Origin: Pteria penguin
Lineage: Eukaryota; Mollusca; Bivalvia; Pterioida; Pteriidae
Assembly (NCBI GenBank): GCA_035048485.1
Contig: CM068590.1
Coordinates: 2,170,001 to 2,234,000, forward strand
DNA length: 64,000 nucleotides
Direction: 5' to 3'
A model generated the notes under the pieces. It saw only the letters and a list, made by a program, of their open reading frames with translations. It made no database searches and had not been told where the DNA came from. The translations under genes were made by a program, and so were the position numbers. How positions within the stretch are numbered: the first letter of the stretch is position 1; every line of letters begins with the position of its first letter. Positions 1 through 10,799 of this stretch are shown in pieces.

Positions 1-299
1 AATTAACTCTGATCGCAGATAACAAGAATATCAAAAATGAAATTAAATACACAATTGATTCACTTCTAACAGCGATGCGTGGCGAGATGAAATGTCATAA
101 AACAACATGGCAGCTCTCAGCTCGCCTTCAAATTCAATTAAACGTTTGAAGTATCGATGTCATTCGGACGCGTGTCGCACCATTATTCTGAAGATGAACA
201 TAAAATGGATAATAAAATCAGATTCCGTGTAACAATTATTACCGAAGATCTAGATTAGCTGCCGCGCATTATTCTCGCTGCTAGGTAGATAGCGCTTTT
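1..299. other. Unassigned intergenic sequence
   Basis: No open frame, RNA or repeat that I can recognise. The 92-bp array begins at its right edge. Confidence 0.5.
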
Positions 300-1690
300 C
301 GTGGGGTTTGAACGCAAGAAGGGTAAGTGGTATATCGCCAGGGATCTGGATAAGCTGCCGTTCGTTATTCCCACTGTAAGGTATAGAGCGCTATTAATGG
401 GGTATGGGGGCTGGGAGGGTGGTATATCGCCATAGATATGGATTAGCTGCCTTCAGGTATTCCCACTGCATGGTATAGAGCGCTATTAGAGGAGTACAGA
501 GGCGGGGAGGGTGGTATATCGCCAGGGATCTGGATTAACTATCGTCCATTATTCCCACTGCATGGTATAGAGCGCTATTAGTGGGGTATGGAGGCGGGGA
601 GTGTGGTATATCGCCATAGATATGGATTAGCTGCCTTCAGGTATCCCCACTGCATGGTACAGAGCGCTATTAGTGGGGTATGGAGGCGGGGAGGGTGGTA
701 TATCGCCATAGATATGGATTAGCTGCCTTCAGGTATCCCCACTGCATGGTATAGAGCGCTATTAGTGGGGTATGGAGGCGGGGAGTGTGGTATATCGGCA
801 TAGATATGGATTAGCTGCCTTCAGGTATCCCCACTGCATGGTATAGAGTGCTATTAGTGGGGTATGGAGGCGGGGAGTGTGGTATATCGCCCTGGATATG
901 GATTAGCTGCCTTCAGGTATTCCCACTATATGGTACAGAGCACTATTAGTGGGGTATGGAGGCGGGGAGTGTGGTATATCGCCATAGATATGGATTAGCT
1001 GCCTTCAGGTATTCCCACTGCATGGTATAGAGCGCTATTAGAGGAGTACAGAGGCGGGGAGGGTGGTATATCGCCAGGGATCTGGATTAGCTATCGTCCA
1101 TTATTCCCACTGCATGGTATAGAGCGCTATTAGTGGGGTATGGAGGCGGGGAGTGTGGTATATCGCCATAGATATGGATTAGCTGCCTTCAGGTATTCCT
1201 ACTTAATGGTATAGAGCGCTATTAGTGGGGTATGGAGGCGGGGAGGGTGGTATATCGCCATAGATATGGATTAGCTGCCTTCAGGTATCCCCACTGCATG
1301 GTATAGAGCGCTATTAGTGGGGTATGAATGCGTGGAGGGTGGTATATCGCCATAGATATGGATTAGTTGCCGTCCGTTATTCCCACTGCATGGTATAGAG
1401 CGCTATTAGTGGGGTATGGAGGCGGGGAGTGTGGTATATCGCCAGGGATCTGGATTAGCTGCCTTCAGGTATTCCCACTTTATGGTATAGAGCGCTATTA
1501 CTGGGGTATGGAGGTGGGGAGTGTGGTATATCGCCATAGATATGGATTAGCTGCCTTCAGGTATTCCCACTTCATGGTATAGAGCGCTATTAGTGGGATA
1601 TGGAGGCGGGGAGTGTGGTATATCGCCAGGGATCTGGATTAGCTGCCTTCAGGTATACCCACTGCATGGTATACAGCGCTTTAAGTTTAG
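300..1690. repeat. Tandem array, 92-bp monomer, about 15 copies
   Basis: The start of the word GGTATATCGC recurs at 92-base steps (421, 513 and onward). Monomers share GGTATAGAGCGCTATTA and GGGTATGGAGGCGGGGAG. They differ by point changes, for example CATAGATATGG versus CAGGGATCTGG, and the two versions are interspersed. A detached partial monomer lies at 1779-1812, so the array once extended further or was broken by an insertion. The first copies (300-400) are the most diverged. I see no coding meaning: 92 is not a multiple of three. Confidence 0.93.
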
Positions 1691-2248
1691 TTTAGTTTAG
1701 TTTAAACATATTTTATTTCATTAGATGAAATCGGATTGGGCATAAGTTATTACAACATCATTTGTGCCCTCCCCCTTTAAGTGGGGTATGGAGGCGGGGA
1801 GTGTGGTATATGACTTGGAATAGTTGCTGTCCTTTATCCCGTTATTAGTGGTATGTGGAAGCGAGAAGTGTAGAACCTGTACAAAACTCGGTATGCTGTG
1901 TAGGGTTTTACTTTTTAAAAAAGCTGTATTAAACATAACATATACATATGTATTGAAGCTCCGAGATACATGTAGGGTTTTATTTTTCAAAAGTACAAGA
2001 CGATGGTCATTTAAACCAGAACTGAGCATTACTGAAGGTTGTACCCTCAACACCTATTACTCGTCTTACGAAAGCCCGTAATTTACTATTACAGTGTATA
2101 ATCACGTCAACCTTGTAAGGGACTCGAAGCACAAATAGAATTTTGACACCTACTTGTACTTGTTCAAGATTATTTTGCTTTAACAAAATGCCGTAACATA
2201 CCATTATCATGCATGTTTTCATTAAAATTTGGATGCCACGGTGCCAAG
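1691..2248. other. Intergenic, with a stray 92-bp monomer fragment
   Basis: A short (TTTAG)n-like run sits at 1683-1705. The piece at 1779-1812 matches the upstream 92-bp satellite. The rest holds only short overlapping open frames on both strands that look like chance. Confidence 0.5.
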
Positions 2249-2264
2249 TAAACAAAGAAGACGT

Positions 2265-2432
2265 TGGTTGGTTGATTGGCGTTTTACGTCGCTTTCAACA
2301 ATATTTCAGTTATATCGCGACATGGAAGCAGGAGGTTACCAACCTCTTAAACAAAGTGGCGCAACCCGGGAATCGAACCCGGATCGTCGGCGCCGCAAGC
2401 CAAGCGCTTAACCACTACACCAAGCCTGCCCC
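2265..2432 (-). mobile_element. tRNA-derived SINE, family A, full-length copy with target-site duplication
   Basis: On the minus strand it begins GGGGCAGGCTTGGTGTAG, with an A-box-like TGGTGTAGTGG and a perfect B box GGTTCGATTCC, giving a tRNA-like head of about 75 nt. A unique part follows ('AGGTTGGTAACCTCCTGC'), then the 3' end 'GCGACGTAAAAC' and a CAAT/CAAC tail. It is flanked by a perfect 16-bp duplication, TAAACAAAGAAGACGT, at 2249-2264 and 2433-2448, which shows a recent insertion by target-primed reverse transcription. Sister copies are at 10431, 26140, 27195 and 32850. The autonomous LINE partner is not visible here. Confidence 0.93.
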
Positions 2433-2698
2433 TAAACAAAGAAGACGTACCGAAAGGCTAATTACATCTCTAAGTCCAGGTAATAAAAAAGGACAATGTC
2501 GTGTACAATGTCATATCCAGACACATGCGAACCACAATGAAACTGAGGTGAGACCAGAGGTCGGTAGGAGTAAGGGTCCCCTGCTTGCATGCAATTCCCT
2601 TCGCAAAAGTCCTGCAACAACTCTATATTTTCTACGTCTACGTGTTGGTAAGTTTACAACCTTTTTCTAATATTGTTTAGAATATTTGAATCCTATAC

Positions 2699-3077
2699 CG
2701 ATAAAAAATAACTGACCTCCTATGAACTGGACATATCCCGCCATAACGGTGACTGATTTAATGGCATCCGCAGGAATACACGACGTGCAGACAGCCAAAA
2801 AGGCCCCACAGCACAATAACATGCATCCAATACCGTACAGCACACAAGCGGCCTGCCAATACCCGGATGGCAGGTTACCAAGGTTGAAGTAGCCGCCATA
2901 GAATTCGCATTTCTGCCACGCAGTGTCCAGTGTCGTGGTCACGCAGAGGCTTATCATGCCGAAGGTGTTGCGCTGGTCATCGGAGTGGAACCACACGGGC
3001 TGGACGAAGGAGTAGGTGGACAGTGCGGACACCAGGACGGAGAGGATGGTCCATAACAACAATACGGGTGGTATCAT
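2699..3077 (-). CDS. LHFPL-family tetraspan membrane protein, first coding exon (partial gene)
   Basis: This exon encodes about 126 residues matching the N-terminal two thirds of LHFPL (lipoma HMGIC fusion partner-like) proteins. It has a first membrane helix (residues 3-22), then the family's QPVWF element. An extracellular loop with two Cys (SLCV and QKCEFYGGY) leads to the hallmark LPSGYWQAA, followed by a Cys-rich second helix and a third helix with the QFIGG element. The frame ends just after LFFIG at a good donor (GTATAGG, GT at 2697-2698), phase 1. The usual YPxGW...C part and fourth helix would be in a following exon, which I do not find between 1 and 2690. A minus-strand acceptor (TTTCTTCAG) ends at 3115, so 3078-3114 is probably 5' UTR, with an in-frame stop just upstream of the ATG. 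Family members include hair-cell and synaptic tetraspans; which paralogue this is cannot be told. It could instead be an isolated pseudo-exon. Confidence 0.8.
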
Positions 3078-3114
3078 GTCCTATAGCATCTTGGTCCGCG
3101 ACATTTCATCGCAC

Positions 3115-4289
3115 CTGAAGAAAAATACATAAATAGTGATTAATGTCACGTGACGGTGATACACGTGACAATGTGCCACGGTGGATATTCAAAAAGCATC
3201 GAAAATCAGTGAAAGGATTTGTCTGGTAAAAGTAAACTTCTCCGATTTGTGTGGCTACATCAATACAAATACTCGAAATTAGATATCTAGACACTAAGGG
3301 CATGTCATGAATGTTAACCAACATAAATATGGGACAAAAATATGGAAGTGGGGGGGGGGGGGATGTTTTACTAGATGACAGTGACGATCTAGTAATTCTG
3401 AAAGGGGAATGTCCTCGTTTAGTCGTTAAATTGTGTTAAAGTCAAAAGAGGGCCATCCTTTTGTAGTGAACGTTAGCAAAGGAAGCCGTGATTTTTACCT
3501 TCTAAGAATATGGTTTGTGGAGGATAAAAGTTGAAACAAAGATGAAGAACGGAACTATTCTTCCTTGAAACTTCACACTTTATAACACTAAAATGTATAT
3601 CTTACTATTGTGGCGTTGGAGAACTTCGGCATGCTAATCCGAAAGCGAATGGGAGGTGGAAACGTTTTCGAATTATTTATTTCTTTATTTTGGTCGCAAA
3701 CAAAAACATTTCTTTAAAATGGGGTACTCTTCCTACATGATGTCATCTATTCCCACACTAATAACTCTGTAAATCACTGCATCGTCCATAGTAAACAACA
3801 CCTCTTTAATTTCTCCGTCATACTGCGAGCCGGCATATGGCTATTCATCATTGAAAATGAATGCTAGATCCTCCGACCAAAATATGACGATCATTCGATT
3901 CATGTGTATACAGACAAGTACAGACAAGTAACCTCTTACAAGCGACCACCAAAGATAATGTGGAAAAGTGGCCACATAAAGCAGGTGGTCTCTTAGTGCA
4001 GTTTCATTTTGTATAGAGTATTAGTATTGATTACAGGTGGCTGTTTAAGACAGCTGATCGCTAAATACAAGTAAGGGTGTTGCTTGAGGCAGGTGACCTC
4101 TTAACACAGGTGGTCTCTAAAACGGGTTTGATTGTGTATGTCAATGAATACTGTTGAATAAACGCCGTCCACTACACAATTAAATGATCACTTTTTGGCT
4201 GAAAATAACTGATAGTAAAAAACTTGATATGTCGTCAACAGAATGTCTTATTTGTTTTTAATTGTTATTTTAAGTCACGAAAATATTCG
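3115..4289. other. Intergenic (or intronic/upstream of the LHFPL exon)
   Basis: Contains a short poly-G run at 3351-3362 and a dispersed repeat at 3918-4140. If the LHFPL gene has a non-coding first exon, part of this is its intron. No further coding exon is recognised on the minus strand. Confidence 0.45.
3918..4140. repeat. Dispersed repeat rich in 'ACAGGTGGTCTCT' words
   Basis: Internally repetitive: CAGGTGGTCTCT occurs twice and GACCTCTTA / AACCTCTTA variants recur. Related wording appears at 48570-48790 (inverse sense) and around 21290-21355, so it looks like a dispersed family rather than unique DNA. Its ends are not defined. Confidence 0.45.
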
Positions 4290-4440
4290 GTGACATCATC
4301 TGCATGATTCTTTGTACAGAAACATAAACACACTCCCACCCAAAGCAGAGAGGATGTTTTCAGGTGCCACGTCTACCGTGACACGAGGACCTCGGTTTTT
4401 ACTGTCTTATCTGACAGAGCCACCGACGTACCACCGGTGG
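4290..4440 (-). mobile_element. SINE family B, fragment
   Basis: The core in minus orientation matches the family-B copy at 31571-31865: the segment with ACCGAGGT, CGTGTCACGG and the 'GTGGCACGT...' element. The tRNA-like head and tail are not clear. An old, degraded copy. Confidence 0.55.
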
Positions 4441-4919
4441 TGCTTTATTTGAGGTGGATACTCCTGACACAAAATTGATACTGTCCTACGATATGAAGCG
4501 ACGAATTTACATTAAAGGTTTGCTACATTCGACGGACTAGGATAGCTGCTAAGAAGGAGAGGGTATCAGTTGTATTTGTACGAAGTAAAATGTGCGATTC
4601 TTATTTTTTTTTAAATCCGTCAAATTATATGAATTAACAAGTACTTCAAAATTCCTATTGCACAGTATCGGGGAAGCATTCAATATCATATTCCTATAAA
4701 CACGTTCATAAGCTCTTAACAACTTCACAACCTCGTGATTGTATGGTTTCAATAACGCATACAAAAGTACACGAAGAACAAGTAGGACTGCGACACTAAG
4801 TAAGATTTCTTATCAGATAGGACGGACAAGTGTGATTTTTATAGAAGTGCAAGTTGCTCTAGTGATTTCATAGAGGTTCTCTTATCTGGATTCGATCAAA
4901 ATATCAGCTTATTTTTCAC
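4441..4919. other. Unassigned sequence
   Basis: Only a 71-codon minus-strand open frame without recognisable motifs. Nothing else supported. Confidence 0.4.
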
Positions 4920-5047
4920 TTATTTATTTATTATTAATTAATTAATTAATTAAATAATTAATTAATTTATTTATTTATTTATCATCATTATCATAATTAT
5001 TTTTTATTACTAGTAGAAGTAATAATATCAGTAGTAGTAGTAGTAGC

Positions 5048-5107
<60 letters not shown>

Positions 5108-5112
5108 ACTAT

Positions 5113-5147
<35 letters not shown>

Positions 5148-5161
5148 ATATTAGTAGTAGT
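4920..5161. repeat. Microsatellite block: (TTAA/TTTA)n, (TAT)n, (TAG)n
   Basis: ATTA/TTTA tetranucleotides fill 4920-4982. An interrupted (TAT)n run follows (5051-5105), then a TAACTATTAG junction and (TAG)n to 5160. A similar junction, TAACTAATAG, recurs in the right-hand block. Confidence 0.9.
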
Positions 5162-5252
5162 GTCTTTTTCTAACTTTAAATTTTTATGATTTAAAGTGAG
5201 CACATGACTATTGCTCACTTTAAATCATAAAAATTTAAAGTTAGAAAAAGAC
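5162..5252. repeat. Perfect inverted repeat, 39-bp arms, 13-nt loop
   Basis: Left arm 5162-5200 begins GTCTTTTTCTAAC and ends TAAAGTGAG. Right arm 5214-5252 is its exact reverse complement. The loop is 5201-5213. The arms are flanked directly by trinucleotide microsatellites on both sides. Confidence 0.95.
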
Positions 5253-5254
5253 AG

Positions 5255-5323
<69 letters not shown>

Positions 5324-5348
5324 CATCATCATCATCATCATAACTAAT

Positions 5349-5388
<40 letters not shown>

Positions 5389-5392
5389 TTAA
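5253..5392. repeat. Compound microsatellite (ATT)n(ATC)n(CAG)n(TAG)n
   Basis: Uninterrupted ATT from 5257 to about 5322, ATC to 5338, then ATAACTAATAG, CAG x8 and TAG x5. It mirrors the composition of the left block across the hairpin. Confidence 0.92.
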
Positions 5393-5838
5393 TTATAAAG
5401 CGATTCATCGCCTTTTCGTCTCCCTAACTGTATAAATCGGGGCCCTGCGTCATCTTATGTTGGCGCGTAACATATCCCTCACTGGGAGGATCCGTTGGTA
5501 AAATAAATGAACCAATGCACCAGACAGGTGCCGACACCATCTACGAGAATTAATCCTGGAGTGGTGTGTAAGGGTCGATATAAAATGTAAAGAAATTTTT
5601 TGTGTTGTACAAGAGTTGTCGCGCTTAGATCTCATTGTGTATCTGAAAAATTCGCATTTACTTTACAGGAGTGCGCGTACAAAATCGTTATTTCTTTCAG
5701 CTCTTGTTTGTCGTTTTTAACCCTGCCCTCTCATTTATATTCTGTTGCAATTGTTTAATCAATTATGGTTAACATTTTGTTCGAGAAAATATTTACAAAG
5801 GCATTTCAGCAGAAACACAGTTTACTGTGTAACGATAT
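5393..5838. other. Unassigned sequence
   Basis: Short chance open frames only. It ends at a CA microsatellite. Confidence 0.4.
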
Positions 5839-5841
5839 GGC

Positions 5842-5874
<33 letters not shown>

Positions 5875-5890
5875 AAACACGCGCACGCGC
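5839..5890. repeat. (CA)n / (CGCA)n microsatellite
   Basis: ACACAC run from 5842, degenerating to CACAAACAC and GCGCACGCGC by 5890. It abuts the dispersed repeat at 5917. Confidence 0.9.
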
Positions 5891-5916
5891 AACCTTCCTC
5901 CCACTCATACACACAG

Positions 5917-6393
5917 ACCGTCCAGTAGAGTTGGGTCTGCCCGTGATTAGCAATCATACATTTAAATCGGAGATCATGAGTTGATATTTCAGTTAACTGA
6001 CGTTTTCTGTGCGATGTGATCGTTTCATCTAGAGCAGGTTTCTCCAGTAACCGGAATCCAATTAAAATTCCCAATGGTGAAATAACACGATTAAATTGAA
6101 AGTAGAATTACAAAAACAAGCAAAAATAGCTTTTTGGTTTTGTATGAATTACGTTAGCAAAATTATTGAACGAAATGCAAGTAAACTAAGTTCTTGAACA
6201 TGTGGCAGATTATCAGCATATCATAAGTCAATGCAGTGTAGAAGAAGACAAAAACGATAGTCTTGATATAATATGCAATACAATAATATGATAGATCTAT
6301 ATGATATACATAATGCATTATGGTAAAGATCAATACTGTATCATATTGTATTGTCATACGATGTTTGCTTTGCCTGTTTTTGTCGGTTTATTT
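5917..6393 (+). repeat. Dispersed repeat 'IR470', copy 1 (inverted partner at 28.1-28.6 kb)
   Basis: About 470 bp here reappears as its reverse complement at 28086-28557. Shared blocks include GAGTTGGGTCTGCCCGTGAT, TCATCTAGAGCAGGTTTCTC, TTACAAAAACAAGCAAAAAT and TATCATATTGTATTGT. Similarity is high in the left 260 bp and decays to the right. Both copies have CA-type repeat on one side and T/G-rich low complexity on the other. No terminal inverted repeats, coding frame or tRNA head was found, so its class is unknown. Confidence 0.88.
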
Positions 6394-6545
6394 TGTTTCG
6401 TGTTTGTGTTTTGTTTTGGTTTGGTTTTGGGGTTTTTTTTTCTATTTTGGTAGAGGAAGGGGTGTTTTGTTTTGTTGTCGCATTAATATTCATTTTTTGT
6501 TTGTTTGTATTTTTGTACTGTTTTATTATTTTGTTTGGTTTTTAA
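6394..6545. repeat. T/G-rich low-complexity tract
   Basis: TTTTG/TTTGG words dominate on the plus strand, similar to tracts at 27560-27720, 32340-32560 and 52490-52640. The open frames here (many F, V, C) are compositional. Confidence 0.75.
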
Positions 6546-6589
6546 CCTCACAGTAAGAAGGTGACAACATCGGAATAGATCATTTCCCA

Positions 6590-6855
6590 TTATACATGAT
6601 ATAAGGGACATTATGCCAGACATGCTACTTTTGTGCCGAATTTTCATTATGACGTCAGAGTAAAATGAGACAAATTTTTACGGCAAATTATCGTATGTCT
6701 GGCATGGAATGAAATATGAAATCAATAGGGAAAAGGTCTATTGCTGTAAAAGAACGTGGCATTCAGACGATTTCCAATTGTTCTATTTATGACATCACAA
6801 GCAAATGCATTGTTTGTCGAATGACGTCATCACAACGAAAAATTACGTTTTGTCT
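6590..6855. mobile_element. MITE-like element with TGACGTCA palindromes
   Basis: ACATGATATAAG on the left and paired GCCAGACATG / TATGTCTGGCATGG segments recall the MITE at 60168-60363. Perfect TGACGTCA sites are at 6650-6657 and 6822-6829. No coding capacity. The ends are uncertain. Confidence 0.5.
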
Positions 6856-7255
6856 ATATAAATAAATGTGTTTGTTGATCTTTTAATTGCTATGTTCAAT
6901 ATGTTTTATTCGTGTTTCATGTAATGTCATATTGTTTGATTTGTGTGTAACACGAGGATTGGCGATCAGACGTCCAAATGATCGGTTCCCGGCGGAAATA
7001 AATCATCAAATGTACTAGATACAGAATCAGGCGTCTTCTTTTACATTCATTCCTCCGTTCCGGAACAACTACAACATATTTGCCTACATCCAGTGGTGAA
7101 TGAGGGATCAATTCACCCTTTCACACTGATAGTTTGTCAAATCATGTAAAAGGATTCCATTTATCTAGTGATTTGTCTAAGTCTGTTATTGTGCTTAACT
7201 CTATTTCTTGTGCAAAGTGTTAAGGCTGGCTTCAGAATATATTTCATCGCTATAA
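6856..7255. other. Unassigned sequence
   Basis: A short minus-strand frame at 6917-7111 shows no recognisable domain. Nothing else supported. Confidence 0.35.
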
Positions 7256-7297
7256 GAAAAAAAAAAAAAAAAAAAAAAAGAGAGACAAAAACTCCTC

Positions 7298-7369
<72 letters not shown>

Positions 7370-7403
7370 AAAAAAAAAAAAAACAAAAAAAAAAAAAAAA
7401 AAA
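7256..7403. repeat. Poly-A-rich low-complexity tract
   Basis: About 150 bp of A runs broken by isolated C, with one GAGAGACAAAAACTCCTCC interruption. It may derive from retroelement poly-A tails, but no adjacent body was identified. Confidence 0.9.
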
Positions 7404-7642
7404 GGAAATATAAGTGTATAAGTAAACTGCTTCACGAATTTACTCTGTTTACATGTTTTATTGTATCAGCTATTACTACAGCTGTTATATATCTCTTGCA
7501 CTGACTTAAAAATATCCACGTCACTGAGTGCTGAAATATTGTTTCATTTTGTTTTTGTAGGGGTCATGACCATGTATTATTCATGCGTTTGTGTCAAAAA
7601 TTATATTGTCTATTGTCTATTTTCTTCAATTTTTCATTATGA

Positions 7643-8260
7643 TGACGTCATACGTCAGATCTCAAACACATGACGTATTATATGAAATTGATTGCAATCA
7701 CGTGCAATCAATTTCATATAATAGTTTCACTTCCGGTGTCTGCTATGTACGTCATCGGAACAACCTTTTTTGTGTTGTCTCCGTGGCGTGACGTTATATG
7801 CGGCATGCTTTGTAGGCTAGGCAAAGCCGCCGCACGGTCTAAATTTACTACATGACATATTAGTTTATGGAAAACTATACGATCGATTTTTTTAAATGTC
7901 ATATTCTTTTACGAAAATTTGAAGAATCAACTATATATACAAAATACTATAGATCCTTTCATTTTAACTGTGGGACTGGTGTTTTGGGTTTTGAAATATT
8001 CACTGTTCCCGCAAAATGTCATTAGACACAGTGAATATTCTATGATGACGTCCATATTTTACGGGAAGGATAATTGACTGATCGTCAAATGCCCGTCATC
8101 CCACGTTCTGACACACTTTTTCATTATGACGTCATAAATAAACGTCTAATCAGACATGGATTTAACTGTGATGTCATAATTACACTACAAAATGGGCTTG
8201 CTTAAAGTTGGATCTGGCGATCCCTCAATTCTTTATTGCCATTCAAAACGTCAGTTCCGC
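7643..8260. mobile_element. MITE-like, CRE-palindrome-bearing region
   Basis: Perfect TGACGTCA at 7643-7650 and 8127-8134. The stretch from about 8115 to 8235 matches 44660-44771 (shared TCATTATGA(C/T)GTCATAAATAA, 'CTGGCGATCCCTCAAT' and 'TTAAAGTTG'). It is therefore a dispersed non-coding family. A hairpin at 7676-7723 lies inside. Exact termini are not resolved. Confidence 0.5.
7676..7723. repeat. Perfect hairpin, 21-bp arms, 6-nt loop
   Basis: Arm TATTATATGAAATTG... at 7676-7696 is the reverse complement of 7703-7723; the loop is ATCACG. Stable for its size and embedded in the TGACGTCA-bearing region. Confidence 0.9.
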
Positions 8261-8984
8261 AATTAGCGCAAAAGGGTGAAACTGAACGACATAAAGAATA
8301 TTGAGTCTTTTCATTATACAGAGTTATTTCCCCATTGGAGTAGGTATTATACAACCTATGACGGAAACCGGTTCTATGCAAACCTGCGTAATATTACGGG
8401 AAATGATATAGAAAATGTATGTGAAGATCATTTTACAGATTTGGTAGGGACACCCATCTGATGCTCTGCTCAATACAGTATCTAGCAATGGACTCGCGCA
8501 AGAGAACCTGCACATGCAGACGTTTCTGGCAGGATTTCGGTTGTGATCATGTCATCCGAAAGCATGTCGAGAATCTTCGGCAAGATTCGAACCCAGGGCC
8601 TTCAGATCTTAACCGAATAGCGAAAACAACGTGGTTGTAGTGGGAAATAGATTCACAAGATTAAACCGTATAATAAAGTATCGCAGGAAAATTATATTCT
8701 ATAAAAACAACGGCAGATTGATTGATTTAAAGGAAAAACGAGAATTTTTTCACTCCTGCGGCACGGATTACCAATGGTGAAAAATGGGGCTTAGTATGCA
8801 TGAATAAACACATTGGTGTTCTACAGGTATGTGACATTGAGGAGAGCGATTAGGAAGAATGAGAAATAAGGAAGGTAGTGTAATACAGTACACTGAATGT
8901 AAAATACGGACGTGTTTCGTGCTGTGTGATTCCGGAATCACAATACTGTACCACGATGAACATTCATGGACCCCTGTAATTCAG
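8261..8984. other. Unassigned; possible tRNA-like remnant near 8585
   Basis: A minus-strand B-box-like GGGTTCGAATCTT lies near 8585-8600, which may be the head of a decayed SINE. The small plus-strand frames at 8276-8461 and 8859-9056 are not recognised; the second runs into the 43-bp array. Confidence 0.35.
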
Positions 8985-9400
8985 AGGTGGGAGGACGTGC
9001 CCGGAAAGAATAAGCGTCTCCTATTAGAGGGGAGACCAGGTGTCCGGGAGGAGTAAGCGTCTCCTGTCAGAGGTGAGATCAGGTGCCCGAGAGGAGTGAG
9101 CGTCTCCTGTCAGAGGTGAGATCAGGTGCCCGGTAGGAGTAAGAGTCTCCTGTCAGAGGTGACATCAGGTGCCCGGGAGGAGTGAGCGCCTCCTGTCAGA
9201 GGTGAGATCAGGTGCCCGGTAGGAGTAAGCGTCTCCTGTCATAGGGGAGACCATGTGCCCAGGGGGGAATAAGCGTCTCCTGTCAGAGGTGAGATCAGTT
9301 GCCCAGGAAGAGTGAGCGTCTCCTGTCAGAGGTGAGATCAGGTGCCCGGTAGGAGTAAGCGTCTCCTGACAGAGGTGAGATCAGGTGTCCTGGTGGAGTA
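8985..9400. repeat. Tandem array, 43-bp monomer, about 10 copies
   Basis: GTGCCCG starts at 9083, 9126 and 9169, giving a 43-bp step. The monomer holds GGAGTAAGCGTCTCCTGTCA and GAGGTGAGATCAG; the GGAG...CTCC part is self-complementary, so each unit can fold. Confidence 0.92.
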
Positions 9401-10418
9401 AAGGTCTCTTTATGAAAGAAAATGCCAGTGATATGCAGAATCAACTCTGATACTGACAAAAAACGGTCAGTTGAAATGACAGATGCCACACGAAGATATG
9501 TCGAAAGAGGTAGATGGTTGTCTTATCCCCTCGTCCCTCACCCCATATTATAATGCAGACTTTTTCAAAACAAATATTTCACTTTTACTTCCACAGAAAG
9601 GTATGCAATATAATTGCAAAGTTGCTTTAAGCCTACTTAAAACCCCAAATCAGTAATTCATTTTTGTTGGCCAACGATGCATGAAACGCCCCCTTCACAC
9701 ACGCTCTCTCTCTCTCTCTCTCTGATTGTTTTATAACTTGATACCGAAAAGAGAAAAGCAATGCAGAGGATAACTCAAACGTATTTATTATCTAGTTTTA
9801 TATTTTTGTTTGGCATATCAAGTCTATCTCTAATTGCATGAAGCAATATCCAGCAGGATTCAGCGACAATGCACAACCTGTACTCATCGTCATGGGAAAT
9901 TGATTACATGTTCAAAGAATACGACAACATGGCGATCGATTGTGCAAGGCCTCATTGACTTCAAACAATTCAAACTATTGCCAAGAAATGAAATATAAAC
10001 CATATAAAATTATACCCCCGAGATCCGACAATTCCTAATTTAAAACATAAATGTCAATATCGCAACCAATGCATCAGCGACGGTCGATGTCAACGATGTC
10101 ACGGACCGGAAGTAGGCGACGTAATGTCGCCAAGTGGTGGGGTAATTAGAGTGCCACCATGGCGGAGTAATTAAGGCTCTATTGACATTTTTAATTTCGA
10201 AATTGTGCGTTATTGTTGTCGGGGGGTGTTACGTAACGATCGCGCAGTAATCCACAGATGCGGTTTGACGAGTACATACACAAGTGCTAGAGCTTAAAGT
10301 TTTGTCGCCGCGCAGCTTGTCGCCATACACTGCTGAGCAGAGCAATTCACCGAGTAAGACATAATATTGTGAATTATGTTTATTTCATGAAATACATATA
10401 ACATTAAATCGTAAAATT
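9401..10418. other. Unassigned sequence with a short (CT)n
   Basis: (CT)n at 9703-9723. No gene or repeat family otherwise recognised. Confidence 0.4.
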
Positions 10419-10430
10419 GTAATCCTGCAG

Positions 10431-10599
10431 GGGCAGGCTTGGTGTAGTGGTTAAGCGCTTGGCTTGCGGCGCCGACGATCCGGGTTCGATTCCCGGGTTG
10501 CGCCACTATGTTTAAGAGGTTGGTAACCTCCTGCTTCCATGTCGCAATATAGCTGAAATATTGTTGAAAGCGACGTAAAACACCAACCAACCAACCAAC
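10431..10599 (+). mobile_element. tRNA-derived SINE, family A, full-length
   Basis: Same head, B box (GGTTCGATTCC) and CCAACCAACC tail as the copy at 2265. A perfect 12-bp duplication, GTAATCCTGCAG, flanks it at 10419-10430 and 10600-10611. Confidence 0.93.
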
Positions 10600-10799
10600 G
10601 TAATCCTGCAGCAGTAAGGGGTACAATCGTGGCATGGAAATAAGCAAAAATACGATATTGGCATGGTAACACCGTGCCATCACCATCAAATCATCTTGTC
10701 ACTCGACTACTATATCATTACGTATCCTCTCGTCCTTACCATTGAGACATCATAAACATGGCATCCCCGGTTCATTATAACCGGCCCTCCACCGTGTCA

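Noticed and set aside
1683..1705. Telomere-like (TTTAG)n
   Set aside because: Only about four units of a pentamer; not TTAGGG and not terminal.
2930..3118. Plus-strand 62-codon frame
   Set aside because: Antisense shadow of the LHFPL exon.
7168..7435. Poly-Lys and poly-Phe frames
   Set aside because: Poly-A tract.
10431..10505. Genuine tRNA gene
   Set aside because: Head has A and B boxes but is followed by SINE body and tail and flanked by a target duplication; the tRNA fold is incomplete.
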